Shown: positions 16,440 through 25,465, counted from the first letter of the stretch. The stretch: 64,000 nt of DNA from Clavibacter michiganensis subsp. insidiosus (GCF_002240565.1 NZ_MZMO01000001.1:1054001-1118000), one strand, 5' to 3'. The notes: generated by a model from the sequence alone, not told the origin. Translations and numbers: made by a program.

Positions 16440-17123
16440 TCAGTCGGCGAGGATCGCGTACAGCGCGCGCCGCGTCTCGTCGAGCTTCGTCGCCGCGGCC
16501 TGGCGCTGGGCGTCGGTCGCGTCGTGCATGAGGGGCTTCACCACGCCCATGAGCTTCATGAGGCTCGTCTGGAACGCGTCCTCGCCCTCGGACTTGTCGG
16601 TGGTGGCGGCCCAGGCGGCGTCGATCTCCGCCTGGTGCTCCTCGACGTGGGCCCGGCCCTGGTCGGTGAGGGAGTAGACGCTCTTGGCGCCGGACTCGTC
16701 GGCGACGATGAGGTCCTCGTCGACGAGCTGCTGGAGCGTGGGGTAGACCGATCCGGGGCTCGGCCGCCAGGCGCCCTCGGTCTTCGCGGCGATGCCGGTG
16801 ATGAGGCCGTAGCCGTTCGAGGGCGCGTCGGCGAGCAGGGACAGGATCGCCAGGCGGACGTCGCCGCGGCGGGCGCGACCCCGTCCGCCGCGTCCGCGGC
16901 CCGGGCCGAAGCCGGGGCCGCCGAAGCCGCCCATGCCGGGGAAGCCCGGGAACCCGGGGAAGCCGGGGCCGTCGCCGGGCCGGAAGCCGCGGGCGAGCGG
17001 GTGGCCAGGCATGATGCGCGGGCGCCCGCCGCGGTGGTGCTGCATGCGGGGCTCGTGGCGGTCGGCGGGGACCTCGGCGGAGGAGGGGGACGGGAGGTGG
17101 TCGTCGTGGTCGTGGGTGCGCAT
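16440..17123 (-). CDS. PadR-family transcriptional regulator
   Basis: 227 residues. The N-terminal ~85 are low complexity: His/Asp/Pro-rich (RTHDHDDHLPSPSS), then Gly/Phe/Pro-rich with Arg-Gly repeats. The PadR winged helix follows (about 88-165: DVRLAILSLLADAPSNGYGL, SPGSVYPTLQQLVDEDLI). The C-terminal helical dimerisation domain ends at 227. A longer frame to 17210 exists, but the ATG at 17123 has the AAGGAG ribosome site directly before it. A 34-bp dyad 43 bp upstream is a candidate autoregulatory operator. The histidine-rich head could bind metal. Confidence 0.9.
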   Translation of the reverse strand: MRTHDHDDHLPSPSSAEVPADRHEPRMQHHRGGRPRIMPGHPLARGFRPGDGPGFPGFPGFPGMGGFGGPGFGPGRGRGGRGRARRGDVRLAILSLLADAPSNGYGLITGIAAKTEGAWRPSPGSVYPTLQQLVDEDLIVADESGAKSVYSLTDQGRAHVEEHQAEIDAAWAATTDKSEGEDAFQTSLMKLMGVVKPLMHDATDAQRQAAATKLDETRRALYAILAD

Positions 17124-17165
17124 GGAGCGCTCCTTCCGGTCAGGGATGTCGGGGATCGCGGCGTC

Positions 17166-17199
17166 CTGTCGCGATGTAGCGACGATATATCGGCGACAG
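17166..17199. promoter_or_regulatory. Composite inverted repeat, candidate PadR operator
   Basis: CTGTCGC at 17166-17172 is repeated inverted as GCGACAG at 17193-17199. Nested inside are CGATGTA (17172-17178) and TATATCG (17186-17192), which match at 6 of 7 positions. The A/T-rich core is unusual for this DNA. It sits between divergent padR and the lipoprotein gene, the expected location of a PadR-family operator. Confidence 0.5.
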
Positions 17200-17385
17200 T
17201 CGGATGTCAACGGGGGATCCGACGGGCCGGACCGTCGATCCCCGTGATCCCGGGGATCGACGCCCGAAGCTGGCGTTCACCTGGGAAAGGAGAACCCGCC
17301 CCAACCCGTTCGGCGACCGCGTCGAAGTCCCTGTGTCGCCCGGGAGAACGGGCGGATCCCCAGTCCACGCAGCGAAGGAAAACCC

Positions 17386-18078
17386 ATGCGCAACCTCACC
17401 AAGTCCGTCTTCGGCCTCGCCACCGCGGGCTTCCTCGTCGTCGGCCTCGCGGCCTGCTCGACCCCCGCCGAGACGCCGTCGTCCTCGGGCTCCTCCCAGC
17501 CCGCCGCGACCGCGACGACCGAGGCGAACCCCACGCCGCTCGCGTCGATCCCGACCCTGACCGGCGTCGACACCAAGGTCACGCTGGACTCCGGCTTCAC
17601 GGGCGCCCTCACGACCCTGGGCCTGACGCCCGGCGTCATCGGCACCGCGACCCTCGACGGCGCCACCGGCACCCTCGCGTTCCCCATCACCGGCGGCAAC
17701 GTGAAGTACTTCGACCCGCAGCAGTCCTACCGCCCCTACGTCCAGGGCGAGATCGACCACTCCGGCTCCGGCATCAGCCTCACCGCCGGCTCCACTGTCG
17801 TGAAGCTCACCGACTTCGTCATCGACCCCGGCACCAGCCGCCTCACCGGGTCGGTCCAGGTCGGCGACGGCGAGGTCATGAAGGACGTCTACATCTTCAA
17901 CCTCGACGGCACGACCCTGAAGCCCCTCGCGATGGAGGGCGACAACGCCGTCCTCGAGGGCACCACGGTCAAGGTCAGCCCCGACGCCGCGTCGCTGCTG
18001 AACAGCGCCTTCGGCACCACCGCCGTCACCGACCAGCTCGTCGTCGGCATCGCCAAGATCACCGTCAACACCAAGTAG
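17386..18078 (+). CDS. Secreted lipoprotein, HtaA-like beta-rich domain
   Basis: 230 residues with a lipoprotein signal (MRNLTKSVFG, then VVGLAACS; lipid Cys24). A Ser/Ala/Thr linker (about 25-50) leads to a beta-rich domain with YFDPQQSYRPYVQGEIDHSG and repeated strand-turn units ending VVGIAKITVNTK. The pattern resembles HtaA-type haem-binding domains of actinobacteria, but the key residues cannot be verified by eye, so function is open. GAAGGAAAA ribosome site. It is divergent from padR across the dyad and may be its target. Confidence 0.7.
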   Translation: MRNLTKSVFGLATAGFLVVGLAACSTPAETPSSSGSSQPAATATTEANPTPLASIPTLTGVDTKVTLDSGFTGALTTLGLTPGVIGTATLDGATGTLAFPITGGNVKYFDPQQSYRPYVQGEIDHSGSGISLTAGSTVVKLTDFVIDPGTSRLTGSVQVGDGEVMKDVYIFNLDGTTLKPLAMEGDNAVLEGTTVKVSPDAASLLNSAFGTTAVTDQLVVGIAKITVNTK

Positions 18079-18084
18079 CACCCA

Positions 18085-18104
18085 CCCGGGGCTCGACCCC
18101 CGGG
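18085..18104 (+). terminator. Short GC hairpin after the lipoprotein gene
   Basis: CCCGGGG and CCCCGGG flank a 6-base loop, 6 bases after the lipoprotein stop codon. A short stem; probably the first of two consecutive terminator hairpins. Confidence 0.5.
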
Positions 18105-18137
18105 AGAGCACCACCTGCGATCACAGCAGAACGCATC

Positions 18138-18174
18138 GACGGCCTCGTCTCCCTCACCGGGAGCCGGGGCCGTC
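18138..18174 (+). terminator. Two-tier hairpin, probable terminator
   Basis: Outer stem GACGGCC/GGCCGTC and inner stem CTCCC/GGGAG, separated by a 4x4 internal loop, with a 5-base terminal loop TCACC. It ends the lipoprotein transcript before the compositionally distinct DUF2510 gene. Confidence 0.55.
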
Positions 18175-18312
18175 GGCGCGTGCGGGGGCGGTCGGAGTCG
18201 CGTCCTCGGGCTTTCCACTGACAACGACTTCGCCGTCGTAGGCAGCACATGCACAAGAAGTGCCCCCGGAAGGGGTCTGTCCGTCGGAGCGCCTCACGTC
18301 CAGGCTGACGAG

Positions 18313-19521
18313 GTGCCAGCGACTCCGCCCGGTTGGTTCCCCCATCAAACCGATCCTGACATCGAGGTGTTCTGGGACGGCTCCGCGTGGACGGGGGAAC
18401 GGCGAAGCGCTCAGGGCCAGGGGGATCAGAGCGTCGAGCCGGATGCCTACGCCGATTCGATGCCGTCAGCCGGGCCGCGAGACCGTGGGCATCGTCGTCC
18501 ATCGGCTGCTCCGTTTCGCAGCGTCCGCGAACTCGTCGGCCCTGGTCTGGCTTTCGTTAGCTCAGTTCGAGGGCGGTGGATCGTCGGCGGCCTCGTCTTC
18601 TTGCTTCTCCTCGTGGTGGTCGTCGTCCCCGTCACTATCGGCGGCATCGAGACACAACAGAGGGAGCAGGCGACAGCCCGAGAGGCGCAGGTGCGTGCTG
18701 ACCGTCTGGCCAACGACGCCCGGTCGGATGCACTCGCGTCTCGCGAAGAGACCCTCGGTGACGTCCGTGAGTTCCTGCTCACGGACCTCAGCTACGCGCC
18801 GGAGGACATCGTCGCTGATCTGGCCGATGCGACCAAGGATTTGGAGAGCGTCTCGGTCACTGACACGAGTGCCATCAATTCCGCGGTCTCCCGCGTGAAG
18901 AACGGCATGACGACCGTGGGAAAGCCATACACATGGTCCATGTCCTGCATGGACACCGCTCATCAGACCCATCAATTTCCCGACTTCCGTTCCGTGTGGG
19001 CGTCGACGCTGCCACTCAGCCGTTGCGAGTCCGGCACCAAGAGCGGCACGTTCTACACCGAGACGCAGAGGGCTGCGCTGGCGTCCGGCGCGATCAGCAG
19101 CCTCGAAGGCAACGGCACCTTGCAGAGCATCTGTGCCGAGCTGGGATTCGGCAGCTACGCCGGCATGGAGAGCTACAGCACGAGTCAGGCTAAGGAGCTC
19201 GCCGGTGCTCTCACCGTCTGCCCGGAGCATCCCAAGGCGGCTGACGTGCGAGCGCGCGTGGACAACTCCATCGCGGAGGACGCTGCCATCGCGGAGGGGC
19301 GCGCGTTCGGCGAAGGTGTGAAGCGCATCGGCGAAGTCATCCAGCCGGGCACTTATGTCACGGAGGGGGAACTCGACGGCTGCTACTGGGAGCGGACGGA
19401 TGCGGCTGGCGAGATCATCGACAACAACTTCATCAACGACGGTCTGCGCGCAGAGGTGATCATCCGATCGGGTGATTACTCCTTCAGCTCCACCAGGTGC
19501 GGCACGTGGCGTAAGCAGTGA
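18313..19521 (+). CDS. DUF2510 membrane protein with extracytoplasmic PGTY/CYW/CGTW domain
   Basis: 402 residues. DUF2510 lies at about 5-30 (PPGWFPHQTDPDIEVFWDGS), then a polar linker, one membrane helix at about 92-114, a heptad-like coil (115-160), and an extracytoplasmic part with paired Cys. The C-terminal module has IQPGTYVTEGELDGCYW and ends with CGTWRKQ, a common actinobacterial surface domain. GTG start with only a weak ribosome site; no better start is visible. The gene has lower GC, more A/T-ending codons and no GGATCC word, unlike its neighbours, suggesting acquisition by transfer. Confidence 0.8.
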   Translation: MPATPPGWFPHQTDPDIEVFWDGSAWTGERRSAQGQGDQSVEPDAYADSMPSAGPRDRGHRRPSAAPFRSVRELVGPGLAFVSSVRGRWIVGGLVFLLLLVVVVVPVTIGGIETQQREQATAREAQVRADRLANDARSDALASREETLGDVREFLLTDLSYAPEDIVADLADATKDLESVSVTDTSAINSAVSRVKNGMTTVGKPYTWSMSCMDTAHQTHQFPDFRSVWASTLPLSRCESGTKSGTFYTETQRAALASGAISSLEGNGTLQSICAELGFGSYAGMESYSTSQAKELAGALTVCPEHPKAADVRARVDNSIAEDAAIAEGRAFGEGVKRIGEVIQPGTYVTEGELDGCYWERTDAAGEIIDNNFINDGLRAEVIIRSGDYSFSSTRCGTWRKQ

Positions 19522-19623
19522 TGGCGTGCCAAGTCCGAATCAACCGGATTGCACGCAGGAGCCAGACGTAAGAATGCTCGAACAGCCGGCGGGCTCTCCG
19601 CCCACGTGGCGGTACCCCGGGCG

Positions 19624-21015
19624 TCAGCCGATCGTGACCGCGAAGCCCGCGACGCTGCGGGTCACCGTGCCGGTGGCCAGTTCGACGAACAGCGTGGTGA
19701 CGGTCGAGTCGCGCGGGTTCCGCGGGTAGTCGTCGCTCGCGCCGCGGGCCGGATCCGGCACCGTCTCGAGCAGCGCGAAGCGGCCGTTGGGCGTCACCTT
19801 CAGGCCCGTGATGCGGGTCGCGGGATCCGCGGGCACGTACACATCGCTCGCCGTCCCGTCGCGCACGACCACGAGCCGCTGCTTGGCGGTGCCGGTGGCC
19901 GCGTCGAGGGACGTGCGCACGCGGAGGACCGCGGCGTCGTCGCCCGGGACGAACGAGATCGCGCCGTCGTACTGCAGGTCGGCCCCGCCCGTCTCGGTGG
20001 GCAGCTGCGTCTGCTGCGCGGTCCGGAGGTCGATCTCGGTCGTCGAGCCCGGATCCGTGACCGCGAGCCGGGTGCCGTCCGCGGAGAACGGGCCGAGCGT
20101 CCCGTGGCGGCCGAGCGGCACGATGGGCGCGGATCCGTCGACCGTCACCAGGTACATGTCGCCGTCCTGCCCGTGCGCCACGAGCTGCGGGCGGCCGGGC
20201 ACGAAGCCCCACGCCTGGGCGCTGATCGCCTGGCCGTCGAGCCCGAGCACGGGCGTCGGCGCCGCTCCGGCGCCGACGTCGTCGACCATGAGGGTGTCGT
20301 CGTACGGGCCGCCGTCCGCGCTCGTGAAGCGGAAGCCGATCGTGGTCCCGGTGTCCTCGGCATGGAGGTCCTGGAGCGTGCCGCGGCCGGGGAGTGGCAG
20401 GTCGACCTGGCCGGATCCGTCGAGCGCCGCGATCACGAGGCCGTTCGTGCCGTCGTCCTGGAGGGTCGCGACCACGAGCGAGTTCCCGACGACCGCGTAC
20501 TCCTGGATCTTCGTCGCCTGGAAGACCACGTCGCTCGCGCCGTCGCCGCTGCCGGCGACGCTCTGCCGCAGGATGCGGTCGGCCTGCTGCTCGCCGCCGC
20601 GGACGAGCACGTACATGCCCGGGTCGCCCGTGCGGAACGCCGTGCGGAGGTCCGACGCGGGGCCGCCGCCGACGCCCTGGACGCCGTCGACGGACACCGT
20701 GTAGTCGGCGTCGTAGGCGAGCGGCCGGGTGAAGTCGATGATGATGCGGTCGGCCTGCGTGTCGACGGTGAAGTCGGCGCCCGGCTCCATCCGGATCCGC
20801 GACGCGTCGACCGGTTGGATCGGCCGGTTCGCGGCGAGCACGAGCCGCTGCCGGGACTGCTGCACGACGGCGAGCGGATCCACGTCGGTGCGCACGAGCC
20901 GCGGCCCCTGGCTGCCGGCGACCGCGAGCAGGCCGCCGCAGGCGAGGACGAGCACGAGGATCACGGCGGTGAACGCCCGGCGGAAGGCGCGCGGGGAGGC
21001 TGGGGCGTCGGTCAC
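19624..21015 (-). CDS. Membrane-anchored beta-propeller-like surface protein
   Basis: 463 residues. One N-terminal membrane helix (about 14-36) leaves the rest outside the cell. Residues about 50-120 look like a bacterial Ig-like (Big_5-type) domain (FTRPLAYDADYTVSVDGVQG). The remainder has repeated WD/TolB-like strand motifs such as FSADGTRLAVTDPGS and ITGLKVTPNGRFALLE, suggesting a beta-propeller. No catalytic residues recognised. It is the downstream neighbour of the YcgQ/YcgR-like permease pair on the same strand, 7 bp away, and probably co-transcribed. Confidence 0.75.
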   Translation of the reverse strand: MTDAPASPRAFRRAFTAVILVLVLACGGLLAVAGSQGPRLVRTDVDPLAVVQQSRQRLVLAANRPIQPVDASRIRMEPGADFTVDTQADRIIIDFTRPLAYDADYTVSVDGVQGVGGGPASDLRTAFRTGDPGMYVLVRGGEQQADRILRQSVAGSGDGASDVVFQATKIQEYAVVGNSLVVATLQDDGTNGLVIAALDGSGQVDLPLPGRGTLQDLHAEDTGTTIGFRFTSADGGPYDDTLMVDDVGAGAAPTPVLGLDGQAISAQAWGFVPGRPQLVAHGQDGDMYLVTVDGSAPIVPLGRHGTLGPFSADGTRLAVTDPGSTTEIDLRTAQQTQLPTETGGADLQYDGAISFVPGDDAAVLRVRTSLDAATGTAKQRLVVVRDGTASDVYVPADPATRITGLKVTPNGRFALLETVPDPARGASDDYPRNPRDSTVTTLFVELATGTVTRSVAGFAVTIG

Positions 21016-21022
21016 GGGCGGC

Positions 21023-21880
21023 TCAATAGACGTACGGGTCGGCGGGCTGGTCGACCTGCTCGACGCCCTGCGGCATGACCGCGAGCGGCTGCCGGCTCTT
21101 GGCGCTCGGGTTCGACGCGAACGGGCCGGTGACGCGCACCCACTCGTCGGTCTGGAGCGTCGACTTCCAGCCGGGCTGGTAGACGGGGACGCCGACGGGC
21201 TGGGCGTCGACCGCGCAGCACGTGACGACGAAGCGGGTCACGTAGAAGACGTCGTCGGGATCGTCGGGGTCGGCGCTCACGAAGCCCGTGATGTCGACGG
21301 ACTTGGAGGTGAAGAAGGTCGGATCCGTGGTCTGGGCGAGCAGCTGCGACCAGTCCTTCACGCCCAGCGTCGAGAAGTCGCTCGTGCCGAGGAGCTCCTG
21401 GTCGGGCGCGGTGTCGGAGGCGACCGTGCTCGAGTTGAGGGCGCGCTGCGTGACGGTGCTCTGGGTGAGCGTGCGCGGCGGGATCACGAGGACGGCGACG
21501 ACCGTGATCGTCACGACGGCGGCGACGGCCACGCGGGAGGCGCGGGCGCGGGCGGAGGCACGTGCGGGCGCGGCGGCGGTGTCGTCGAGGGCGGCGGATC
21601 CGTGGTCGTGGTCGTGCTCCTCCGCGGCCTCGGCGGGGCGGAGCGCGAAGCCCGCGACCGTCGCGACGAGGCCGATGACCGCCATCACGCCCGTGAAGAC
21701 GAAGTAGCGCGGGTGGATGTAGAGGCCGAGCTGGCCCGTGATCGTGAGCCACAGCGTCGAGACGATGCAGGCCGCGAGGAGCACGAGGCCCACCGTGGAG
21801 GAGGCGCGGCCGCCCGCGGCGCGGCGGCGGGCGCGGCGGCGGTCGGTCGGCATCCGGTCGTCAGGCGATGGCATTGACAC
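21023..21880 (-). CDS. TIGR03943-family putative permease subunit (YcgQ-like)
   Basis: 285 residues. N-terminal helices lie at about 33-52, 60-78 and 105-128, with a His-rich loop (EEHDHDHGSAA) between helices that may bind metal. The extracytoplasmic C-terminal half has FYVTRFVVTCCAVDAQPVGV, the Cys-Cys signature of TIGR03943 proteins. The family is always next to a DUF318 permease, as here. The start is ambiguous: GTG 21880, ATG 21874 or ATG 21853 are in frame, and the first two overlap the permease stop. Possibly metal or anion efflux; the substrate is unknown. Confidence 0.85.
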   Translation of the reverse strand: MSMPSPDDRMPTDRRRARRRAAGGRASSTVGLVLLAACIVSTLWLTITGQLGLYIHPRYFVFTGVMAVIGLVATVAGFALRPAEAAEEHDHDHGSAALDDTAAAPARASARARASRVAVAAVVTITVVAVLVIPPRTLTQSTVTQRALNSSTVASDTAPDQELLGTSDFSTLGVKDWSQLLAQTTDPTFFTSKSVDITGFVSADPDDPDDVFYVTRFVVTCCAVDAQPVGVPVYQPGWKSTLQTDEWVRVTGPFASNPSAKSRQPLAVMPQGVEQVDQPADPYVY

Positions 21881-23087
21881 CCCATCCCAGCGCGAGGCTG
21901 ATCAGCGCGACGACCGAGGTGATCATCACGAGAGTGCGGGTCGAGTAGGTGGTGCGCATGAGCGCGAGCATCTTCACGTCGATGACCGGCCCGAACACGA
22001 GGAAGGCGACGATGCCGCCGGGGAGGAACACGGATCCGAACGAGAGCACGAAGAACGCGTCGACGTTGGAGCAGACGGAGACGACGAACGCCAGGAGCAT
22101 GAGCGCGAGTACGGAGAGGATCGGGCTGCCGCCGAGCGTGACGAGCACCTCGCGGGGCACCGCGACCTGGATGAGGCCGGCCAGCAGGGATCCGATGACG
22201 AGCGCCGGCATGATCGTGGTCGCCTCGCGGCCGAACAGCGAGATCGACTTGCGGACGCGGGCGCCGCCGTGGGCGTGCGGATCCGGGAGCGCGCACTCGG
22301 CGCGGAACTCGTCGGTGAGGAGGCGGTCGGGCTCGGGGTGGAGGCTGAACAGCCAGCCGACGACGTTCGCGATGAGGAAGCCGCCGACGAGGCGGGCCAC
22401 GAGGATCCAGCCGTCCCAGCCGAAGGCCGCGTGCGTCGTGATGATGGTGATCGGGTTGAGGATCGGCGCCGCCAAGAGGAACGTGATCGACTCCGGCACC
22501 GTGAAGCCGCGCACCACGAGGCCGCGGGCGAGCGGCACGTTGCCGCACTCGCACACGGGCAGCGCCATGCCGAGGAACGAGATGCAGGCGCGGCGCGCGA
22601 ACGGGTTGCGGGGGAGGCGGCGCTCGATGACGCCGGGCGGCACCCACACCTGCACGACGATCGACAGGACGATGCCGAGGATCACGAACGGCAGCGATTC
22701 GACGATCACGCTGACGCTCAGGGTGACGAGGTCCTGGAGCCGGTCGGGCAGGACGCTGTCGCCCAGCGCGGGGGAGACGGCGCGGAGGGCGAGGAGCAGG
22801 AGGACGAGGGCGAGGCCCGTCGCGAGGCCGGTGCGGAGGCCCGCGGGGGAGGGGCGCGGGGCGCCGTGGTCGTGCGGGTGGTCGTGCGCGGGTGCGGCCG
22901 TCGGCGGCGATGCGGTGAGGGTCGCGGTCGTCGTGCCGGGGGCGGTCGCGGGCGCGGATCCGGCCGCGTCGCGCTCCGCGCGCCGGGTCCGGGTCCGCTC
23001 CCGGCGAGGACGCGGCAGGCGCGCGGGCCGGTCGAAGGGCGATGCGCCGTCGTCGTCGGGGCCGAAGGGGCTGTGGCGATCCGTCAT
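21861..23087 (-). CDS. DUF318-family permease (YraQ/YcgR/ArsP-like)
   Basis: A 408-residue membrane protein with about eight helices after an Arg/Pro-rich, His-containing N-terminus (HDHPHDHGAPRPSP). Characteristic segments are VCECGNVPLARGL and VVSVCSNVDAFFVLSFG, containing the conserved Cys-x-Cys and Cys-Ser-Asn motifs of the family. Related ArsP exports organoarsenicals; YcgR-type partners of TIGR03943 proteins are uncharacterised. The His clusters in both proteins suggest metal. First gene of a three-gene minus-strand unit. Confidence 0.88.
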   Translation of the reverse strand: MTDRHSPFGPDDDGASPFDRPARLPRPRRERTRTRRAERDAAGSAPATAPGTTTATLTASPPTAAPAHDHPHDHGAPRPSPAGLRTGLATGLALVLLLLALRAVSPALGDSVLPDRLQDLVTLSVSVIVESLPFVILGIVLSIVVQVWVPPGVIERRLPRNPFARRACISFLGMALPVCECGNVPLARGLVVRGFTVPESITFLLAAPILNPITIITTHAAFGWDGWILVARLVGGFLIANVVGWLFSLHPEPDRLLTDEFRAECALPDPHAHGGARVRKSISLFGREATTIMPALVIGSLLAGLIQVAVPREVLVTLGGSPILSVLALMLLAFVVSVCSNVDAFFVLSFGSVFLPGGIVAFLVFGPVIDVKMLALMRTTYSTRTLVMITSVVALISLALGWGVNAIA

Positions 23088-23183
23088 CGCGGACCGGTGG
23101 CGCGGGGCCGGGGTCCGAGGGGGGCGCGCACGGCCTCCACCCTAACCGCGCTGAGAAGCGTCCTCAGCAGGCGGGGCGGCGGG

Positions 23184-24258
23184 TCAGCGGAGGGCGGCGG
23201 GCGCCGATGGGCAGCGGGACTCCAGCGACGCGACGGTCTCGGGGGCCATCGGCAGCGACGCACCGCCTGCGCGGATGCTCGCGATGAACGCATCGCGGTC
23301 CGGGAACTCTCCGTCGTACGGCTCGCCCTCGGAGGCGTAGCAGGGGAGGAGGAAGTCGACGTAGTAGTCGTGCAGCCAGCCGAGCGCGGCGTCCGTCAGC
23401 GGACCCTGCGGCGCGACCGGGAAGCGGACCTGGCAGACGTAGCGCACGACCGGATCCGCGGAGTCGGTGCCGAGCCGCACGTCGTCGCCCGTCCCGATCA
23501 CCTGCACGCGCACGCCCGAGTCGCCGAGGCACGCCGCCTGCTGCCGCACCCACTCCTCTCCCGCGAGGATCCGCTCGACCGGCACGTCGGGGCGCACCGC
23601 GTCCGGCCGCTCCTGGACGACCCGCTGCCACTCGCCGTCCGCGCTCTCCCGGAGGGCCGCGACGGTCTCGACGTCGGTGAGGTCCGCGTGCATCGCGGCC
23701 GGCGGCTCTGCCGTGAACGCGGGCACGGGCACGCCGATGCGGGGATCCGGCGTGCTCGGCGGGCCGGGCGTCGACGTGGGCTCCTGGGAGCGCCAGCTGT
23801 CGTCGTCGGTGAGGAGCCCGGACGCGGATGCGGTGCCGAGACTGGCGACGACCAGCGCGCCCGCGAGCACGGCGGCGCGCGCCCGCGAGCACGGCGGCGC
23901 GCGGGCCGGGGCGGAGGAGCCGGCGGCGGCGCGCCACGAGCGGGTCGCGGGCGTCGGCGGTCGGCTCCGTCGGCGCCCTCATGGCGTCGTCGCTCATCCG
24001 GTCGCCCCGCGGGTCCGGTGGACGATCGGCGGCGTGCGTCCCGGGGGAGGCGGCGTCGGCCGCGAGCAGCCGTCGGCCCTCCTCGGCCAGGCGCGCCTCC
24101 TCCGCGAGCAGCTCCTCCAGCGCGGCGTCGTCGGATCCGTCGCGGCCGAACGCCGATCGCCGCAGCTCCGCGAGACGCCGGGTGGACGCGGCGTCGTCCC
24201 GCAGCCGACGGCGGAGGGCCGCGTCGGCCGAGGGGGGCTCCGCGCCCTCGTGCGTCAT
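23184..24258 (-). pseudogene. Frameshifted membrane protein gene (paralogue of its upstream neighbour), broken by a 22-bp tandem duplication
   Basis: Two reading frames together make one protein. Residues from the ATG at 24258 (THEGAEPPSADAALRRRLRD, then RRSAFGRDGSDDAALEELLA, ending RRRRLLRPGPRAAVLAGA) match the N-terminal half of the paralogue at 24255-25343. The C-terminal half is in another frame (LVVASLGTASASG, then YYVDFLLPCYASEGEPYDGE to the stop at 23184). The break is at a perfect 22-bp tandem repeat (23860-23881 and 23882-23903); removing one copy restores a single frame exactly. The intact product would have a helical cytoplasmic domain, one membrane helix and an extracytoplasmic domain. 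ATG overlaps the upstream stop by 4 bases. Confidence 0.8.
23860..23903. repeat. 22-bp perfect tandem duplication causing a frameshift
   Basis: CCCGCGAGCACGGCGGCGCG plus CG occurs twice head to tail, and the identity continues 5 bases further left. As 22 is not a multiple of three, the second copy shifts the reading frame of the minus-strand gene. Confidence 0.9.
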
Positions 24259-25343
24259 CCCATCCCCGGCGGCTGGGACGGGCACCGCGACGACAGCGCG
24301 CCGGTCATGCGGTCGGGGATCGGGGACCAGGGGTAGCTCGCCCGCGCCTCGGCGATGAAGTCCTCGCGCGAGGGCACGGGACCCGTGTAGGGCTCGCCCT
24401 CGACGGCGTAGCAGGGGAGCAGGAACGAGACGATGTAGTCGTGTGGGTACGCGAGCTCCGCGTCGTCGAGCGGCTCCGGCTGCTCCATGGGGAAGCGGGC
24501 CTGGCACGACCAGATGGCGATGGGGTCGCCGTCGTCGTACGTGATCCCGCCCCCGCCGATGACGGACGCCTCGATGCCCTCCGACCTCAGGCACTCCACC
24601 TGCTGATCCGGGAAGTCCTCTTCGGAGACGACGCGCTCGAGGGTCACGTCCGGCCGGACCGCGCCGCCGTCGACCAAGGACGAGAAGAGCTCCCAGCTGC
24701 TGTCGGCCTCACGACGGTAGGCCTCGGCCATCTCCTCCTCGGATGCGGGGGTGTGCGGCGGCGCGGTGGCGGTGAAGGCCGGGATGGGCGAGACCCGGCG
24801 GCCGTCGGGGGTGCCCATCGCCTGGCCGCGCGGGGTCGAGGTGGCACCGGGAGCGGTCGTCGAGGACGCGGCGGTCGGGTCGTCGAAGGCGCCGGCCGTG
24901 GAGGCGACGCCGAGGCCGATGACCAGGAGGATCCCGGCCGGCGCCCCCGCCAGCGCTGCCGGGCGGAGGAGACGGCGGCGGGTGGTCGGGTCGGGCGCGC
25001 GGGGCGTCCCGGCGGCGGCCTCGGGGGCGAGGGCGGCCTCGGGGGCGGTGGCCGCCTCCGTCGCCGCGCGCGCGGGCCGCTCGGCCGCCAGCAGCGCCTG
25101 GCCCTCCTCGACGAGCCGCGCCTCCTCCGCGAGCAGGGCCACGAGGGGCGCCGACAGCTCGGCCTCGTCGTAGCCGGTGCGCGCGCGGAGGTCGGCGGGC
25201 ACCTCGACGAGCGGCGCGGTGGATCCATCGCGGCCGTACGCGGTGCGGCGCAGCTCCTCGAGGCGGCGCGCGGCCTCGCGATCGTCGCGGAGGCGCCGGG
25301 CGAGCGCGGCGTCGGGGGCGGGGCCGTCGAGTGGGTCGGTCAT
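24255..25343 (-). CDS. Hypothetical single-pass membrane protein, intact paralogue of the frameshifted neighbour
   Basis: 362 residues. The cytoplasmic N-terminal half has helical repeats (LARRLRDDREAARRLEELRR, LLAEEARLVEEGQALLAAE). After RRRLLRPAAL comes one membrane helix (about 145-165), then a Ser/Thr/Pro linker and an extracytoplasmic domain with three or more Cys (VECLRSEGIEAS, WSCQARFPME, SFLLPCYAVEGEPYTG). The layout recalls membrane-bound anti-sigma factors, but no zinc-binding motif or sigma gene is present, so function is unassigned. ATG at 25343 follows an AGGAGG site. It overlaps the next gene by 4 bases. Confidence 0.75.
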   Translation of the reverse strand: MTDPLDGPAPDAALARRLRDDREAARRLEELRRTAYGRDGSTAPLVEVPADLRARTGYDEAELSAPLVALLAEEARLVEEGQALLAAERPARAATEAATAPEAALAPEAAAGTPRAPDPTTRRRLLRPAALAGAPAGILLVIGLGVASTAGAFDDPTAASSTTAPGATSTPRGQAMGTPDGRRVSPIPAFTATAPPHTPASEEEMAEAYRREADSSWELFSSLVDGGAVRPDVTLERVVSEEDFPDQQVECLRSEGIEASVIGGGGITYDDGDPIAIWSCQARFPMEQPEPLDDAELAYPHDYIVSFLLPCYAVEGEPYTGPVPSREDFIAEARASYPWSPIPDRMTGALSSRCPSQPPGMG

Positions 25344-25459
25344 GAGGCCTCCTCGTCGAGGGCCGGCAGTCGCGGCCGGGGCGGTGGTCGCGTGTCGCCA
25401 GGCTACGGCGACGGATCCGTCATGGCGAGGCCCCGTCCGGGTCACGGCGGGGCGCCCCG

Positions 25460-25465
25460 TACCCT
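25460..25465 (+). promoter_or_regulatory. -10 box for probable leaderless small membrane protein transcript
   Basis: TACCCT stands six bases before the GTG at 25472, matching TANNNT at leaderless spacing. It is the main support for the gene start. Confidence 0.5.

Noticed and set aside
23164..24258. Single long open frame continuing from the ATG at 24258 past the 22-bp repeat
   Set aside because: After the repeat the translation becomes an Arg/Ala/Gly-rich nonsense typical of a wrong frame in GC-rich DNA, while the other frame matches the paralogue.
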